Shown here one piece after another: positions 52,118 to 61,531 of a stretch of 64,000 nucleotides of DNA. Under the pieces are notes generated by a model. That model worked only from the letters and a program-made list of their open reading frames with translations. It did no database searches and was not told the DNA's origin. The DNA comes from Novosphingobium sp. HII-3 (GTDB taxonomy: Bacteria; Pseudomonadota; Alphaproteobacteria; Sphingomonadales; Sphingomonadaceae): the NCBI RefSeq assembly GCF_002916655.1, contig NZ_PPSM01000088.1:1-64000 (forward strand), read 5' to 3'. The translations under genes were made by a program, and so were the position numbers. Position 1 is the stretch's first letter, and every line of letters begins with the position of its first letter.

Positions 52118-53340
52118 TCCGCAAACGCCTCCCGGACGGCTTCTGCGATGTAATTCATGTCGGAAGTCTCCATGGTGTGATCGACGGGGAACATGAGGGT
52201 CCGCCGCCCAAGCGCGCGCGCCCTCGGCAAGTCGCCATCACGGCGCACCGGCAGGTGAGTGAAGGCCTTTTCCTGGCTCATGTCCGGGCAGGAGCCCGTC
52301 CCGGCGGGAATCCCGCGAGCCAGCAGTCTTTGGAGGATTCGCTCCCGCTCCGCGGCCGGCTCGCGCCCTTCAGCGGCAAGCTGGACGTAGAACTTGTACC
52401 ACGCATGCCCCTCGTCGGGAGACAGCCGGGGCAGGAGAAGCCCGTCCAGGTCCTTCCACGCATCCAGAAGTATGCGTGCGTTGCGACGGCGCATGTCCAG
52501 CCATCCGGGAAGCTTCGTGAGCTGCCGACGCCCGATGGCCGCCTGCATCTCGGTCATGCGGTAATTGGACCCGGCAAGGTCGTGGATGTAGCGGAACGCT
52601 CCGGATGGCGGTGACTGCGGCGCAATCATCGCGTGAGATTTGCCGTGATCCTTGATCGACCAGGCGACCTCCCAAGTCATCTGGTCGCGAAGCAGGAGAA
52701 CCCCTCCTTCACCGCCCGTGGACATGATCTTGTCCGTGCAGAAAGAGAAGGAAGAAGCGGCGCCGAAGGAACCGACCCTGCGGCCTTTCCATGTCGCGCC
52801 GTGTGCCTGCGCACAGTCTTCAAGCAGGAGAAGCCCATGATCCCGGCAGAGGGCAACCATGGCATCCATGTCGCAGGGCCACCCGGCAAGGTGCACGCAC
52901 AGGACGGCCCTGGTGCGCGGCCCGATCATCCGTTCGACAGACACGGGATCGATGTTCTGACTGTCGGCTGCCACGTCGGCGAAGACCGGGAGCGCCCCCA
53001 CCGCAAGTACGCAGCTCGCTGAGGCGAAAAAGCTGCGCGCCGGCACGATCACCTCGTCGCCGGGGCCGATTCCCAGAGCGCGCAAGGCGACTTCCAGCGT
53101 GAGGGTGCCGTTCGCGATGCACAGGCCGTGCGGCATACCGATGTAGTCGGCGAACTCGGCCGCGAACGCTATGTTATGCGTGCCGTGAACGAGCGCGTTC
53201 ACCCTACCTGACTGCAGCACCTCGCACACGGCCTCGATCTCGTCGGCTTCGTGACAGGGCCATCGGCTTCGGACCTGCCGTGCTGCGGGTTCGACGAGCG
53301 CGATGGTGCTCTCGATCTTCTCGATGGACAGAGCATTCAT
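52114..53340 (-). CDS. DegT/DnrJ/EryC1/StrS sugar aminotransferase
   Basis: A 408-residue PLP enzyme with the Schiff-base Lys204 (SFSFCTDKIMSTGGEGG) and the ring Asp in LLLEDCAQAHGA. Unlike the similar protein at 31548 it keeps the lysine, so it should be a true aminotransferase of a 4-keto- or 3-ketosugar. It is coupled to the CapD-like dehydratase by ATGA and to a sulfotransferase by ATGA. The expected role is to aminate the 4-keto-6-deoxysugar made by the dehydratase. Confidence 0.92.
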   Translation of the reverse strand: MNALSIEKIESTIALVEPAARQVRSRWPCHEADEIEAVCEVLQSGRVNALVHGTHNIAFAAEFADYIGMPHGLCIANGTLTLEVALRALGIGPGDEVIVPARSFFASASCVLAVGALPVFADVAADSQNIDPVSVERMIGPRTRAVLCVHLAGWPCDMDAMVALCRDHGLLLLEDCAQAHGATWKGRRVGSFGAASSFSFCTDKIMSTGGEGGVLLLRDQMTWEVAWSIKDHGKSHAMIAPQSPPSGAFRYIHDLAGSNYRMTEMQAAIGRRQLTKLPGWLDMRRRNARILLDAWKDLDGLLLPRLSPDEGHAWYKFYVQLAAEGREPAAERERILQRLLARGIPAGTGSCPDMSQEKAFTHLPVRRDGDLPRARALGRRTLMFPVDHTMETSDMNYIAEAVREAFAE

Positions 53341-55430
53341 ACGTTTACAGGCTCCCCATTGCGGCCCGACAGCACGGGCAGATCGTTTTCGACCGGTGTC
53401 AGCAAGGCGGCTCCACTCGGTATCTTGACCAGAGTGTGAGTGATGCGACGAGCCTCCGCGTGGTCGCCCAACTCGACGGCACGGCTTAGCCGATCGATGC
53501 TATGGGTGATGTAGGGAAGCGGTATCGGCTTCGATTGCGCTTCGAAGATGCCCTTGATCGCGGAGGGAACCTGCTCCTCGCAGATATCGAACAGCTCCTC
53601 GTAGAGCTTCTCGCCGGGTCGCAGCCCCACGAACTCGACCGGCACGTCGATCTCCGGCTGCAGGCCGTAGAGCCGGATCATCCTGTAAGCCAAGTCGACG
53701 ATGCGGATGGGCTTGCCCATATCCAGCACGAGGATCGTGCCGCGACGGGAGTCCTCGCTGAGGACGGTGGAACTGCTCTGGAGGATGAGCTGCACGGCCT
53801 CCCGCACGGTCATGAAGAACCGCTCGATATCCGGATGCGTGACCGTCAGGGACTTGCCCTCACGCAGCTGACGATGGAAGAGCGGCACGATGGATCCGCT
53901 CGATCCGAGCACATTGCCGAAGCGCACCGTCATGAACCGCGGGGCGTCCGCATCGTCGACCCCGCACATGTCGAGGGCCTGGCTATAGAGTTCGCCCACG
54001 CGCTTCGTCGCGCCCATCATGCCTACGGGGTTGACTGCCTTGTCGGTCGACACCTGCACCATGGCCTTGGCGGAAAACTCACAGACCGCATCCGCGACGA
54101 TCCGGGTGCCGATGATGTTGGTGTGTACCCCCGCACAGGGGTTCGTTTCCACGATGGGCACATGCTTCAGCGCCGCCGCGTGGTAGACGATCACCGGACG
54201 GTGCTTTTCAAAGACCCGTCGCACTTCGTTGCGCTGCCGGATGTTGCACAGCTCGGGCTGGATATCGAGGTCGGGATAGACCTCGCGCAGCTTCATCTCG
54301 ATCGCGTAGAGGTGGAATTCGCTCTGCTCCAGCAGGACGAGGCGTGAGGGGCGGAAGCTGGCAAGCTGCCAGCACAGTTCACCGCCGATGGTGCCGCCAG
54401 CCCCGGTCACCAGAACGCACTTTCCGGCGATCTGGCTGGTGATCTGCTCGCCTTCGAGCGTCAGTTCGTTGCGACCCAGCAGGTCCTTGACTGAGAGTTC
54501 CTCAAGCTGGACGCTCCGGTTGCGCTGGAGGATGTGGCTCCAGCACTCGCGTACCCGCGACAGCTCGATGTTCAGTCCACGGGCGCGCGATGCCAGACGT
54601 GCCATCTCGCGATTGCTGAGGTCGTTGCCATCGTCACATGCGATGATGAGGGACGGGCGCAGGTCTTCCCTGTCGAGGACGTCCACGGCCTGCAGCACGT
54701 CGTCGTGGCTGCCCAGCACGGGCACATCGGCGATCTGCAGAAGAGTGCCATCAACGGTGGGAAGCAGAATGCCGGTGATCGCGAGTGTGGGAGTGGTCTC
54801 ACGCCGAACCATCTGGATCACCGAAAGCACCCAGTCCGGTGACCCGACAAGGATAGCGCGCCGCAGGTGTTGTATACGCGGATCGAAGCGGTTGACCGGC
54901 GCCGGACTGTTCACCCGCTCGCGGATGACCCGGCGCACGCCCCGCATGAACATCAGCGCGGCAAGGCCGAGCAGCCACTGGGCCAGGCCGATCTCCGCCC
55001 ATAACCCGCGCTCCTGCTGCACGCCCGGGAAGAGAAACAGGATCGCCCAGCCCAGCGCAAAGCTGGGCAGGGAAAGCGCGGAAAGCTGGACGGCGTGCGT
55101 GAAGCTGAAGAAGCGCCAGCTGCGTCGATAGAGTCCCGTGCCCAGAAAGATCATGACGACGGTGGCGGAGAAGATCATGACGGCAAGCGTATCGATTTCG
55201 CTGTCGGGGAAATCGGTGCGTCCAACGACCGAAAAGGCCATGACGAGAGTTGCGCAAAGAGCCGCGAAATCGACCGACATGAGTGTCAGGCTGCGGATCA
55301 TGCGCCGCAGGCTGAACTGAGCGCTGGCGGAGATTGCACGCCTGGGGCCGATCTTTCGAACGCTCACGAGGCGGTTGCGCATTGCGCCGGTGGCAAAGGG
55401 GAGCCGGCTCCCGGAGACGATCTGGTCCAT
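53337..55430 (-). CDS. CapD/WbpM-type membrane UDP-GlcNAc 4,6-dehydratase
   Basis: A 697-residue inner-membrane enzyme. Four N-terminal helices (about residues 35-175) lead to a CoA-binding-like domain (AILVGSPDWVLSVIQMV) and the catalytic extended SDR domain (KCVLVTGAGGTIGGELCWQL, YHAAALKHVPI, VSTDKAVNPVGMMGATKRVGEL). The usual catalytic Tyr is Met, with Lys kept, as in FlaA1 and WbpM. It removes water from UDP-GlcNAc-type sugars. The ATG at 55430 is preferred: AAGGT precedes it, while the ATG at 55529 lacks a site. It leads the dehydratase-aminotransferase-sulfotransferase group. Confidence 0.92.
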   Translation of the reverse strand: MDQIVSGSRLPFATGAMRNRLVSVRKIGPRRAISASAQFSLRRMIRSLTLMSVDFAALCATLVMAFSVVGRTDFPDSEIDTLAVMIFSATVVMIFLGTGLYRRSWRFFSFTHAVQLSALSLPSFALGWAILFLFPGVQQERGLWAEIGLAQWLLGLAALMFMRGVRRVIRERVNSPAPVNRFDPRIQHLRRAILVGSPDWVLSVIQMVRRETTPTLAITGILLPTVDGTLLQIADVPVLGSHDDVLQAVDVLDREDLRPSLIIACDDGNDLSNREMARLASRARGLNIELSRVRECWSHILQRNRSVQLEELSVKDLLGRNELTLEGEQITSQIAGKCVLVTGAGGTIGGELCWQLASFRPSRLVLLEQSEFHLYAIEMKLREVYPDLDIQPELCNIRQRNEVRRVFEKHRPVIVYHAAALKHVPIVETNPCAGVHTNIIGTRIVADAVCEFSAKAMVQVSTDKAVNPVGMMGATKRVGELYSQALDMCGVDDADAPRFMTVRFGNVLGSSGSIVPLFHRQLREGKSLTVTHPDIERFFMTVREAVQLILQSSSTVLSEDSRRGTILVLDMGKPIRIVDLAYRMIRLYGLQPEIDVPVEFVGLRPGEKLYEELFDICEEQVPSAIKGIFEAQSKPIPLPYITHSIDRLSRAVELGDHAEARRITHTLVKIPSGAALLTPVENDLPVLSGRNGEPVNV

Positions 55431-55795
55431 TGAGGCGACCTTCGCAAAGCGGCGGAATACATCAGACTGCCGTCGCGGCAGTCGTAACGCACCGTTTACG
55501 GCGGCCTTGCCCCCGGCGCACCTGAGCATGTGTTATCAACCCGAATTGCCACGCCCGTTCTCCTAGGAGACGGCGCATCCTCTCGCTCATCCGGATACTT
55601 CATAGGTCTTAGCGACAATTCGAAGCGCCGGTTCTTAATTGGAGTGCATGATCTCCAAGGGCTATCAGCCGTTATGATCCTTTGCTCTTCGCGCGTGCGG
55701 ACGCATGATCTCTTCAGACCTCTGCATTCCCCGTTCACCCCCGGCTCCGGCATGCAGCGGTCGCTCGTTCATCGCAGCCAAGGCTACGCTGTCTC
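55431..55795. promoter_or_regulatory. Divergent promoter region with a 12-bp palindrome
   Basis: A 365-base gap between divergent operons. A perfect palindrome TCTCCTAGGAGA lies at 55559-55570. The stretch from about 55590 to 55690 is richer in A/T than the flanks and could hold both promoters. No gene is supported here. The palindrome as an operator is a guess. Confidence 0.35.
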
Positions 55796-57049
55796 ATGAA
55801 GATCCTGGTACTCTCGAGCCTGGCCTATTCGCTTACCAATTTCCGGGGCGCGTTGCTGCGTGAAATGATCGCGAATGGCCACACCGTCCTGGCCGTCGCG
55901 CCTGACCACAACGACGCTGTCGCACAGGAACTCAAGAGTTCCGGTATCGGTTTTCGCGTGGTGCCGATGCAGAGAACCGGCACCAACCCGATACACGATG
56001 TGGCGCTACTCTATCGATACGCCCGGCTGATCATGTATGAGAAGCCGGACCTGATCCTCGCTTACACGCAGAAGCCGATCATCTACGGCGGGTTGGCGGC
56101 GCGTCTTGTCGGTGGACGTCGGTTCTTCGCGCTCATGTCCGGCCTCGGCTACGTCTACAGCCCGCATAACGACAAGCGACAGCTGCTGCGCAAGGCGGTC
56201 TCGTTCCTCTATCGGGAAGCTGTGCGACGCACGCGTGCGATCTTCGTGTTCAATGCCGACGACCGCCAGGACATGCTCGACTTCGGGATCGTGAACGCCT
56301 CCCATCGCGTGGTACAGGTACCCGGGTCAGGGGTTGACCTTGCACACTTTCCCCATGTTCCGCTGCCACGGACGGTCATCCGTTTCCTTTTCGTGGGCCG
56401 GCTCATGCGCGACAAGGGCGTGTACGAGTTTCTGGAAGCGGCACGCCGGATCAGCCGGCATCATCCTACCTGCGAGTTCATGGTGCTCGGCCACTACGAA
56501 CGGGCAAACCCCACCGGCATCGACGAGGCGGAATGCCTCAAGCTTGCGGCGGAGTACCCCGTCAGGTTCGTTCCCGGCACCACGGATGTGAGACCCTATC
56601 TCGCCGGCTGCTCGGTCTTCGTGCTGCCCTCCTACTACCGTGAAGGCCTGCCACGCACGATCATCGAGGCCATGTCGTGCGGACGACCGATCGTGACCAC
56701 AGACACGCCAGGGTGCCGCGAACCGGTGGCAGAAGGTGAAAACGGGTTCCTGGTGCCGCCGCGTGACGTGGATGCCCTTGCGATCGCCATGCAACGCTTC
56801 ATCGACAATCCCGAACTCATCGGGGCCATGGGCGCGCGATCAAGAGCCATCGCCGAAGCCACGTACGACGTGCGGAAGGTCAATCGGCAGCTTCTCGACG
56901 AAATGGATCTCCTCGTGGAAACCTGGAAGCCGCAGGTGATCGATCCCGGGCAGCCGGCAAACGATCGAGAAGCCTCTCCGGGTGCGGCAGGCGCCTGTCC
57001 GGCCGGCCTTGCGAAGGCTGAAACCACTGTACATCCGATCGCGGGATAG
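55796..57049 (+). CDS. Family 4 glycosyltransferase, PglA-like
   Basis: A 417-residue GT-B enzyme. MKILVLSSLAYSLTNFRGALLREMIANGH and LAYTQKPIIYGGLAARL are N-domain marks, RFLFVGRLMRDKGVYEFLEAA the C-domain, and the EX7E motif appears as REGLPRTIIEAMSCG. The pattern is that of PglA/CapM-type transferases that add GalNAc or similar to undecaprenyl-diphosphate sugars. It carries a low-complexity C-terminal tail after residue 375. Three bases separate it from the formyltransferase, which with the PIG-L gene forms one operon. Confidence 0.92.
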   Translation: MKILVLSSLAYSLTNFRGALLREMIANGHTVLAVAPDHNDAVAQELKSSGIGFRVVPMQRTGTNPIHDVALLYRYARLIMYEKPDLILAYTQKPIIYGGLAARLVGGRRFFALMSGLGYVYSPHNDKRQLLRKAVSFLYREAVRRTRAIFVFNADDRQDMLDFGIVNASHRVVQVPGSGVDLAHFPHVPLPRTVIRFLFVGRLMRDKGVYEFLEAARRISRHHPTCEFMVLGHYERANPTGIDEAECLKLAAEYPVRFVPGTTDVRPYLAGCSVFVLPSYYREGLPRTIIEAMSCGRPIVTTDTPGCREPVAEGENGFLVPPRDVDALAIAMQRFIDNPELIGAMGARSRAIAEATYDVRKVNRQLLDEMDLLVETWKPQVIDPGQPANDREASPGAAGACPAGLAKAETTVHPIAG

Positions 57050-57052
57050 AGC

Positions 57053-58009
57053 ATGCCGATCGCTGATATTGAATGTTCGACCGAGCAAGCCACGGCATTG
57101 TTGCGCGCTGCCGTGGTCGGTGCCGTGGGAAGCACGGAAATCCTTCTCGCGGAGCTGTCGAGGGCCGAAGGCTGGGAGGTACCGCTCGTGGTGACTCTGC
57201 CCCCCGAACTGCATGGCCGCCATTCTGACATCGTGGATCTGGCGCCGCACGCTGCTGCGGCGGGAGCGGAACTGCTTTATGTGGCGCGCACGAACGATGC
57301 TGCAACACTGTCGGCCGTGAGGGCTGCCCAGCCCGATTACGTCTTCGTCGTGGGCTGGTCACAGATCGTGAACGCCGAGTTCCTGAACATCGCGGCGAGA
57401 GGCTCCATCGGTTACCACCCGGCACCCCTGCCGCGACTGCGGGGGCGGGCGGCGATCCCCTGGACCATCCTCCTGGATGAGCCCATTTCCGCCTCCAGCC
57501 TGTTCTGGATAGGCGAGGGCACCGACGATGGCGACATCCTGGCGCAACGCTATTTCCATGTGGCGCGGGACGAAACGGCGCGATCCCTGTACGACAAGCA
57601 CATGGATGCACTTGGCGCGCTGCTGCGGGAGGTACTTCCCAAGCTGGCCAGCGGGCAGCAGCCCCGCACACCGCAGGACGATCGGTTCGCCACCTGGGCG
57701 ACGAAGCGCACACCTGCCGACGGGCGGATCGACTGGCAGGAAAGTGCCACTTCAATCCACCGCTTGGTTCGCGCAGTCGGAAGTCCGTACCCCGGCGCCT
57801 TCACCACCCTCGGGTCGCGTCACCTGACGGTGAGTGGGACGCGGCTCGTGAGCGGTACGGAACGTCATCACGCCATGCCGGGCCAGATCGTAGCGAAAAT
57901 CGGAGACAGTCTTGTCGTGCAAACAGGCGACGGTCTTCTGGAGATCACGGACTGGACTTTCGAGGATGGGCGCTCACCCGCCATCCACAGCATCCTTGGG
58001 CGCGGTTGA
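57053..58009 (+). CDS. Formyltransferase-family protein, probably sugar N-formyltransferase
   Basis: A 318-residue protein of the methionyl-tRNA formyltransferase fold. The core reads YVFVVGWSQIV, GSIGYHPAPLPRLRGRAAIPW (His122) and EGTDDGDIL (Asp158), and a C-terminal Fmt_C-like region follows. His and Asp of the catalytic triad are present, but the Asn of the N-x-H motif is Gly120, so the triad is not standard. Context (a GT4 and a PIG-L deacetylase with 3-base gaps) favours formylating a free amine on a sugar rather than tRNA. Formyl transfer from N10-formyl-THF is inferred from the family. Confidence 0.82.
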   Translation: MPIADIECSTEQATALLRAAVVGAVGSTEILLAELSRAEGWEVPLVVTLPPELHGRHSDIVDLAPHAAAAGAELLYVARTNDAATLSAVRAAQPDYVFVVGWSQIVNAEFLNIAARGSIGYHPAPLPRLRGRAAIPWTILLDEPISASSLFWIGEGTDDGDILAQRYFHVARDETARSLYDKHMDALGALLREVLPKLASGQQPRTPQDDRFATWATKRTPADGRIDWQESATSIHRLVRAVGSPYPGAFTTLGSRHLTVSGTRLVSGTERHHAMPGQIVAKIGDSLVVQTGDGLLEITDWTFEDGRSPAIHSILGRG

Positions 58010-58012
58010 GGC

Positions 58013-58696
58013 ATGGGTCTTGAACATTTCGGGCGCGTGCTTGTCATAGCGCCACATCCCGATGACGAGATACTTGGCTGCGGCGGCACGATGGCCCGGC
58101 TCACAGGAGCGGGTCACGAGGTCCATGTGGCCATTGTCACCCTCGGGCGCGAGCCTGCCTTTCCCGCCGAAGGGGTCGCTCGCGTGCAGGACGAAGCACG
58201 CCGCGCGCATGCGTTGATCGGCGTTCATGCCACGCACCGCCTCGATTTACCGGCTGCAGCGCTGGACACCGTGGCAGCCGCCGAGCTCAACGGAGCGCTG
58301 ATCAACCTCGTGAACGACGTCAACCCGGATACTCTGCTGATCCCGTTCCTCGGGGACGTTCACCAGGATCACCAGTTGACCTTCCTCGCCTCGATGGTCG
58401 CGGCGCGTCCTCGCAGTCCAAAGGCACCCGCGCGGATCCTTGCCTACGAGACGTTGTCGGAAACAAACTGGTACGCTGCGCCCACGACCCCCGCCTTTGT
58501 TCCCAATGTCTTTATCGACATACAGTCGACGCTCGAGCGCAAGTTGGAGGCATTTTCTCTGTTCGAAACACAGGTCAAGGCCTTTCCCGACGAGCGCTCG
58601 CTTCTCACGATCGAAGCTCTGGCGCGCTTGCGCGGCTCGGCGGTCTTCCTGCGCGCAGCCGAAGCCTTCATGGCCATCCGGATGATCGAGCGATAG
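58013..58696 (+). CDS. PIG-L family N-acetylglucosamine deacetylase-like protein
   Basis: A 227-residue Zn-dependent deacetylase fold. The metal motif APHPDDEILGCGG (His15, Asp17, Asp18) and GDVHQDHQL (third metal His) are complete. PIG-L enzymes remove acetyl groups from GlcNAc in sugar-lipids or nucleotide sugars. Three bases separate it from the formyltransferase, so it probably exposes the amine that the latter formylates. No signal peptide is present, so the reaction should be in the cytosol. Confidence 0.92.
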   Translation: MGLEHFGRVLVIAPHPDDEILGCGGTMARLTGAGHEVHVAIVTLGREPAFPAEGVARVQDEARRAHALIGVHATHRLDLPAAALDTVAAAELNGALINLVNDVNPDTLLIPFLGDVHQDHQLTFLASMVAARPRSPKAPARILAYETLSETNWYAAPTTPAFVPNVFIDIQSTLERKLEAFSLFETQVKAFPDERSLLTIEALARLRGSAVFLRAAEAFMAIRMIER

Positions 58697-58882
58697 GCCG
58701 ACGTGCGGCGAGACCCGCCGCGTTCAAGCGAGTGCTTTCCGGAGGCGTCGACTAGATCTTCATGGCACCGGCAGGTAACGCCACCCTAAGAGCGCTTGAG
58801 GTCCAGTCCGTTCACCGCACGGCAAGACGATTGCGATCGACCTGGCTTGCGCTGTATGCCCCAGGGAAATGGGGGATCGTAA

Positions 58883-59224
58883 ATGGCGTCGGGCTGCTTG
58901 AGAATACGCGTAAAGTGCGTCACCGCGTCGGAATTCCGTGGCGTGGTTGCCGATGATGATGGCCCCAGCCCCATGCTCCGAGAAGGGACCGAGGCAAAGG
59001 TGTTCCTCAATCCTCCGGGCACCCACTTCGAGGAAGCCTCGATCATCGGGTCCGGGCGGATCTATGACGATCGCGTCGAAATCGACCTGTGCCTGCGATC
59101 TGACCTCGTTGCGAAGCTTGTCGACTCCGCGCCACTCATGCTGGAGATGACGACCTCGCCCTTGACCGAGACCATCTTTCGCGTCCGAAACGTGGAAAAC
59201 TGGGGGAAGGCCCCGGAAATTTAG
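58883..59224 (+). CDS. Small unknown protein
   Basis: A 113-residue protein with a mostly beta-strand-like sequence (RVEIDLCLRSDLVAKLVDSAPLMLEMTTSP). No family is recognised. GGGGGA lies 6 bases before the ATG, and the end of the gene overlaps the convergent kinase gene by four bases at their stop codons. The 186-base gap after the PIG-L gene suggests it is separate from that operon. Confidence 0.6.
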   Translation: MASGCLRIRVKCVTASEFRGVVADDDGPSPMLREGTEAKVFLNPPGTHFEEASIIGSGRIYDDRVEIDLCLRSDLVAKLVDSAPLMLEMTTSPLTETIFRVRNVENWGKAPEI

Positions 59225-61398
59225 ACGGGCAGCGGTGCCTTATCGCGCGCGTAGTAGTACTGATAGTACGCCATGTCTTCTCCGAGGACGGATGCGGATC
59301 GGGCGTCGACCTGGGTAAGCACCAGCCCGAAGATGTTGGCATCCGCGCGGTGCAGTTCGCGAAGGGCCGTCTTCAGCAAAGGCTTTGGCGTCGTGCGCCA
59401 CCGCACCACCAGGAGGACGACATCCGCCATGGCCGCGACCGCCCGAGCTTCCGCGACTGGGATGGCCGGGGCGATGTCGAGTACGATGAGATCGTAGAAA
59501 GCCTTGCAGTGATCCAGCAGCGCGGCCGTCATGTCCGACTGGACGATATCGAAGTTGTTGCCGCTCGTCGTGTTAAGCGGCAGGACATGAGCGCCGGAGG
59601 ATTGATCGACGACCACGGCCTCCTTGAGGGTGGACAGGCCGGAAAGGACCTCGACCAGACCGGGCCCTTCTCCGAGGCCGAAGGCATGCGTCGTTCCCAT
59701 GCGCCGCAGGTCGCAATCGATGAGGAGGGTACGCCGCCCCGCCAGGGCCGCCGATCGCACCAGGGCCATAGCGGTGCTGGTCTTGCCTTCGTCGGGGATG
59801 GATGAGGTCAGCCCCACCGTCTTAGCAAGCTGCCCCTTCTGTCCTATCCGCAGCGCCGTCCAGATCGACCGAACCGTTTCAGCAAAAGGCGATTCCCGGT
59901 GCGTGGCCAGGAAGTCGGGCACCGACAGTGGCTCTCCCTTGCGGAAGTCGGGCTCGTCCATTGTGGCGATGTCGGGAAGGCTGCTGATGACCTTCAGACC
60001 CGTGAACTCCTCCGCCTCGGTGCGTGTCCGGATGCCGTCCTCCCGCCATTCCAGCGCCAGAGCGAGACCCACGGCGGCGACGATGCCGATGGCAAGCCCG
60101 CCGATCATATAGACCAGGATGTCTGGCGAGGAGGGCAGGCGGGGCGTCTGCGCGCGTGAGATGATGTCCGCCTTGCTTTTCTCTGTCCCTCGCGTCGCCA
60201 GCTGGACGCGATAACGATCCAGGAACGTTTGGTAGAGCTGGCGCGAACTTTCCGCCACACGCTCAAGTTCGGCGAGCCGTACCGAAGCGTTGTTCCCTGC
60301 AAGCAGCCTTCCCCGCGCGCCGCCGATGGCGCCCTGTATCGCTCCAACGCGCTGGCTTGCCACGCGTACATCCTGCCCGACGCCGGAACTGGCACGCGAA
60401 ACTTCGCGCCGGAGAGCGGTGCGGGCTGCCGCGAGGTTGGCCTCGGTTCGGACACGGTCCGGATGTGCAGGGCCGAGGGAGGAGGTCTGTTCCGCCAGTT
60501 TCTGCTCCAGCGTTGCGACCTGGCGACGCAGATCGGAGATGACAGGACTGGAGTTCACGACCGAACCGTTCTCACCGGCGTTCGCGCTCGCCCGGCCCTG
60601 CGCGGCCGCCAAGTCGGCCTTTGCAGCCGCCAGTTCGGTGTTGAGCGTGGAAAGCTCCTGCTGGGCGATGGTGTCGTCGTCGCTGATGCTGACAAGGTCG
60701 GCGCGGGCGCGGTACTGCGCAACCGCCGCTTCGGCCCTCAGCACGTCGCCCCGCAACTGGTCCAGGCGCGAGCGCAGCATCTGGATGTCAGACCCTCGCG
60801 CTGTCTGCGCCGCCTGGACTTGCCCCCCGACGTAGGCGTCAGCGACAGCGTTCGCCACCATGGCCGAAACTTCGGGATCGTTCGACTTGTATCTTAGATT
60901 GATGGCGTAGGAGAGCCCCTTGCGTTCCACCTTCAGGCCGGAGCGCACAAGGTTGGTTGCGGCCTCGACGCTAAGCGGGGCCGTCGTGTCGGGCACTTTT
61001 GCCTTCAGGAACGCGGCGTCCGTGTTCAGCCGGCTCCGGATGACGGCGTTGCGCGCGATTTCCGGCGACAGGAGTACCTGGACTTCGGTGTCCACTGCCG
61101 GCGAGTCTATGACGTTGTCGCGGTTGGTCTGTGCCGTGCGGACGATCTGCTGTTCACTGCGGTCCAGCGCCAGAATGACGTTGGCTTCGTAAACCTTTTC
61201 GGCAAACAGGTAAGCGATCATCGTCAGCGCGACGATACCCCCCACAAGCCCGAGCATAAGCCACTTGTGACGCCAGATCAGCGCTGTCAGCCAAGCGAGA
61301 TCAATGAACTTCTCGCCGCCGCCATGCGCCTGTCCCGTAGGAGAGGGCTTGGCTTCGTAAGGCTGCTGGGCTTCGAAGTGTTGGACACCGAGGTTCAA
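59221..61398 (-). CDS. Wzc-like chain-length regulator and tyrosine autokinase (second copy)
   Basis: A 725-residue protein. The Wzz-like N-terminal helix (LMLGLVGGIVALTMIAYLF) and a long coiled-coil periplasmic region precede the second helix (ILVYMIGGLAIGIVAAVGLALAL). The BY-kinase domain has Walker A (SIPDEGKTST, about residues 533-542), Walker A' LLIDCDLRRMG and a Walker B IVLDIAP, and ends with a Tyr-rich tail (Tyr711, 712, 714-716). It is a separate copy from the one at 40073, with low sequence likeness outside the kinase. The beta-helix and Wzy genes precede it. Confidence 0.9.
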   Translation of the reverse strand: MNLGVQHFEAQQPYEAKPSPTGQAHGGGEKFIDLAWLTALIWRHKWLMLGLVGGIVALTMIAYLFAEKVYEANVILALDRSEQQIVRTAQTNRDNVIDSPAVDTEVQVLLSPEIARNAVIRSRLNTDAAFLKAKVPDTTAPLSVEAATNLVRSGLKVERKGLSYAINLRYKSNDPEVSAMVANAVADAYVGGQVQAAQTARGSDIQMLRSRLDQLRGDVLRAEAAVAQYRARADLVSISDDDTIAQQELSTLNTELAAAKADLAAAQGRASANAGENGSVVNSSPVISDLRRQVATLEQKLAEQTSSLGPAHPDRVRTEANLAAARTALRREVSRASSGVGQDVRVASQRVGAIQGAIGGARGRLLAGNNASVRLAELERVAESSRQLYQTFLDRYRVQLATRGTEKSKADIISRAQTPRLPSSPDILVYMIGGLAIGIVAAVGLALALEWREDGIRTRTEAEEFTGLKVISSLPDIATMDEPDFRKGEPLSVPDFLATHRESPFAETVRSIWTALRIGQKGQLAKTVGLTSSIPDEGKTSTAMALVRSAALAGRRTLLIDCDLRRMGTTHAFGLGEGPGLVEVLSGLSTLKEAVVVDQSSGAHVLPLNTTSGNNFDIVQSDMTAALLDHCKAFYDLIVLDIAPAIPVAEARAVAAMADVVLLVVRWRTTPKPLLKTALRELHRADANIFGLVLTQVDARSASVLGEDMAYYQYYYARDKAPLPV

Positions 61399-61531
61399 AA
61401 GCGCACGCTCCCTGGAAGAGGCGGGGTTACTGTGCCGCCGGAACAGCCTATCGATCCATCAGAAACACGGGGTAATTCGGAATTGAAGGCAGGCGAGATC
61501 GGTCGTCAGCGGGCCTAAAGATTAACGGCGA

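Noticed and set aside
57053..58009. Methionyl-tRNA formyltransferase (fmt)
   Set aside because: It lies in a glycan operon with a PIG-L gene, lacks the triad Asn, and the usual neighbour def is absent.
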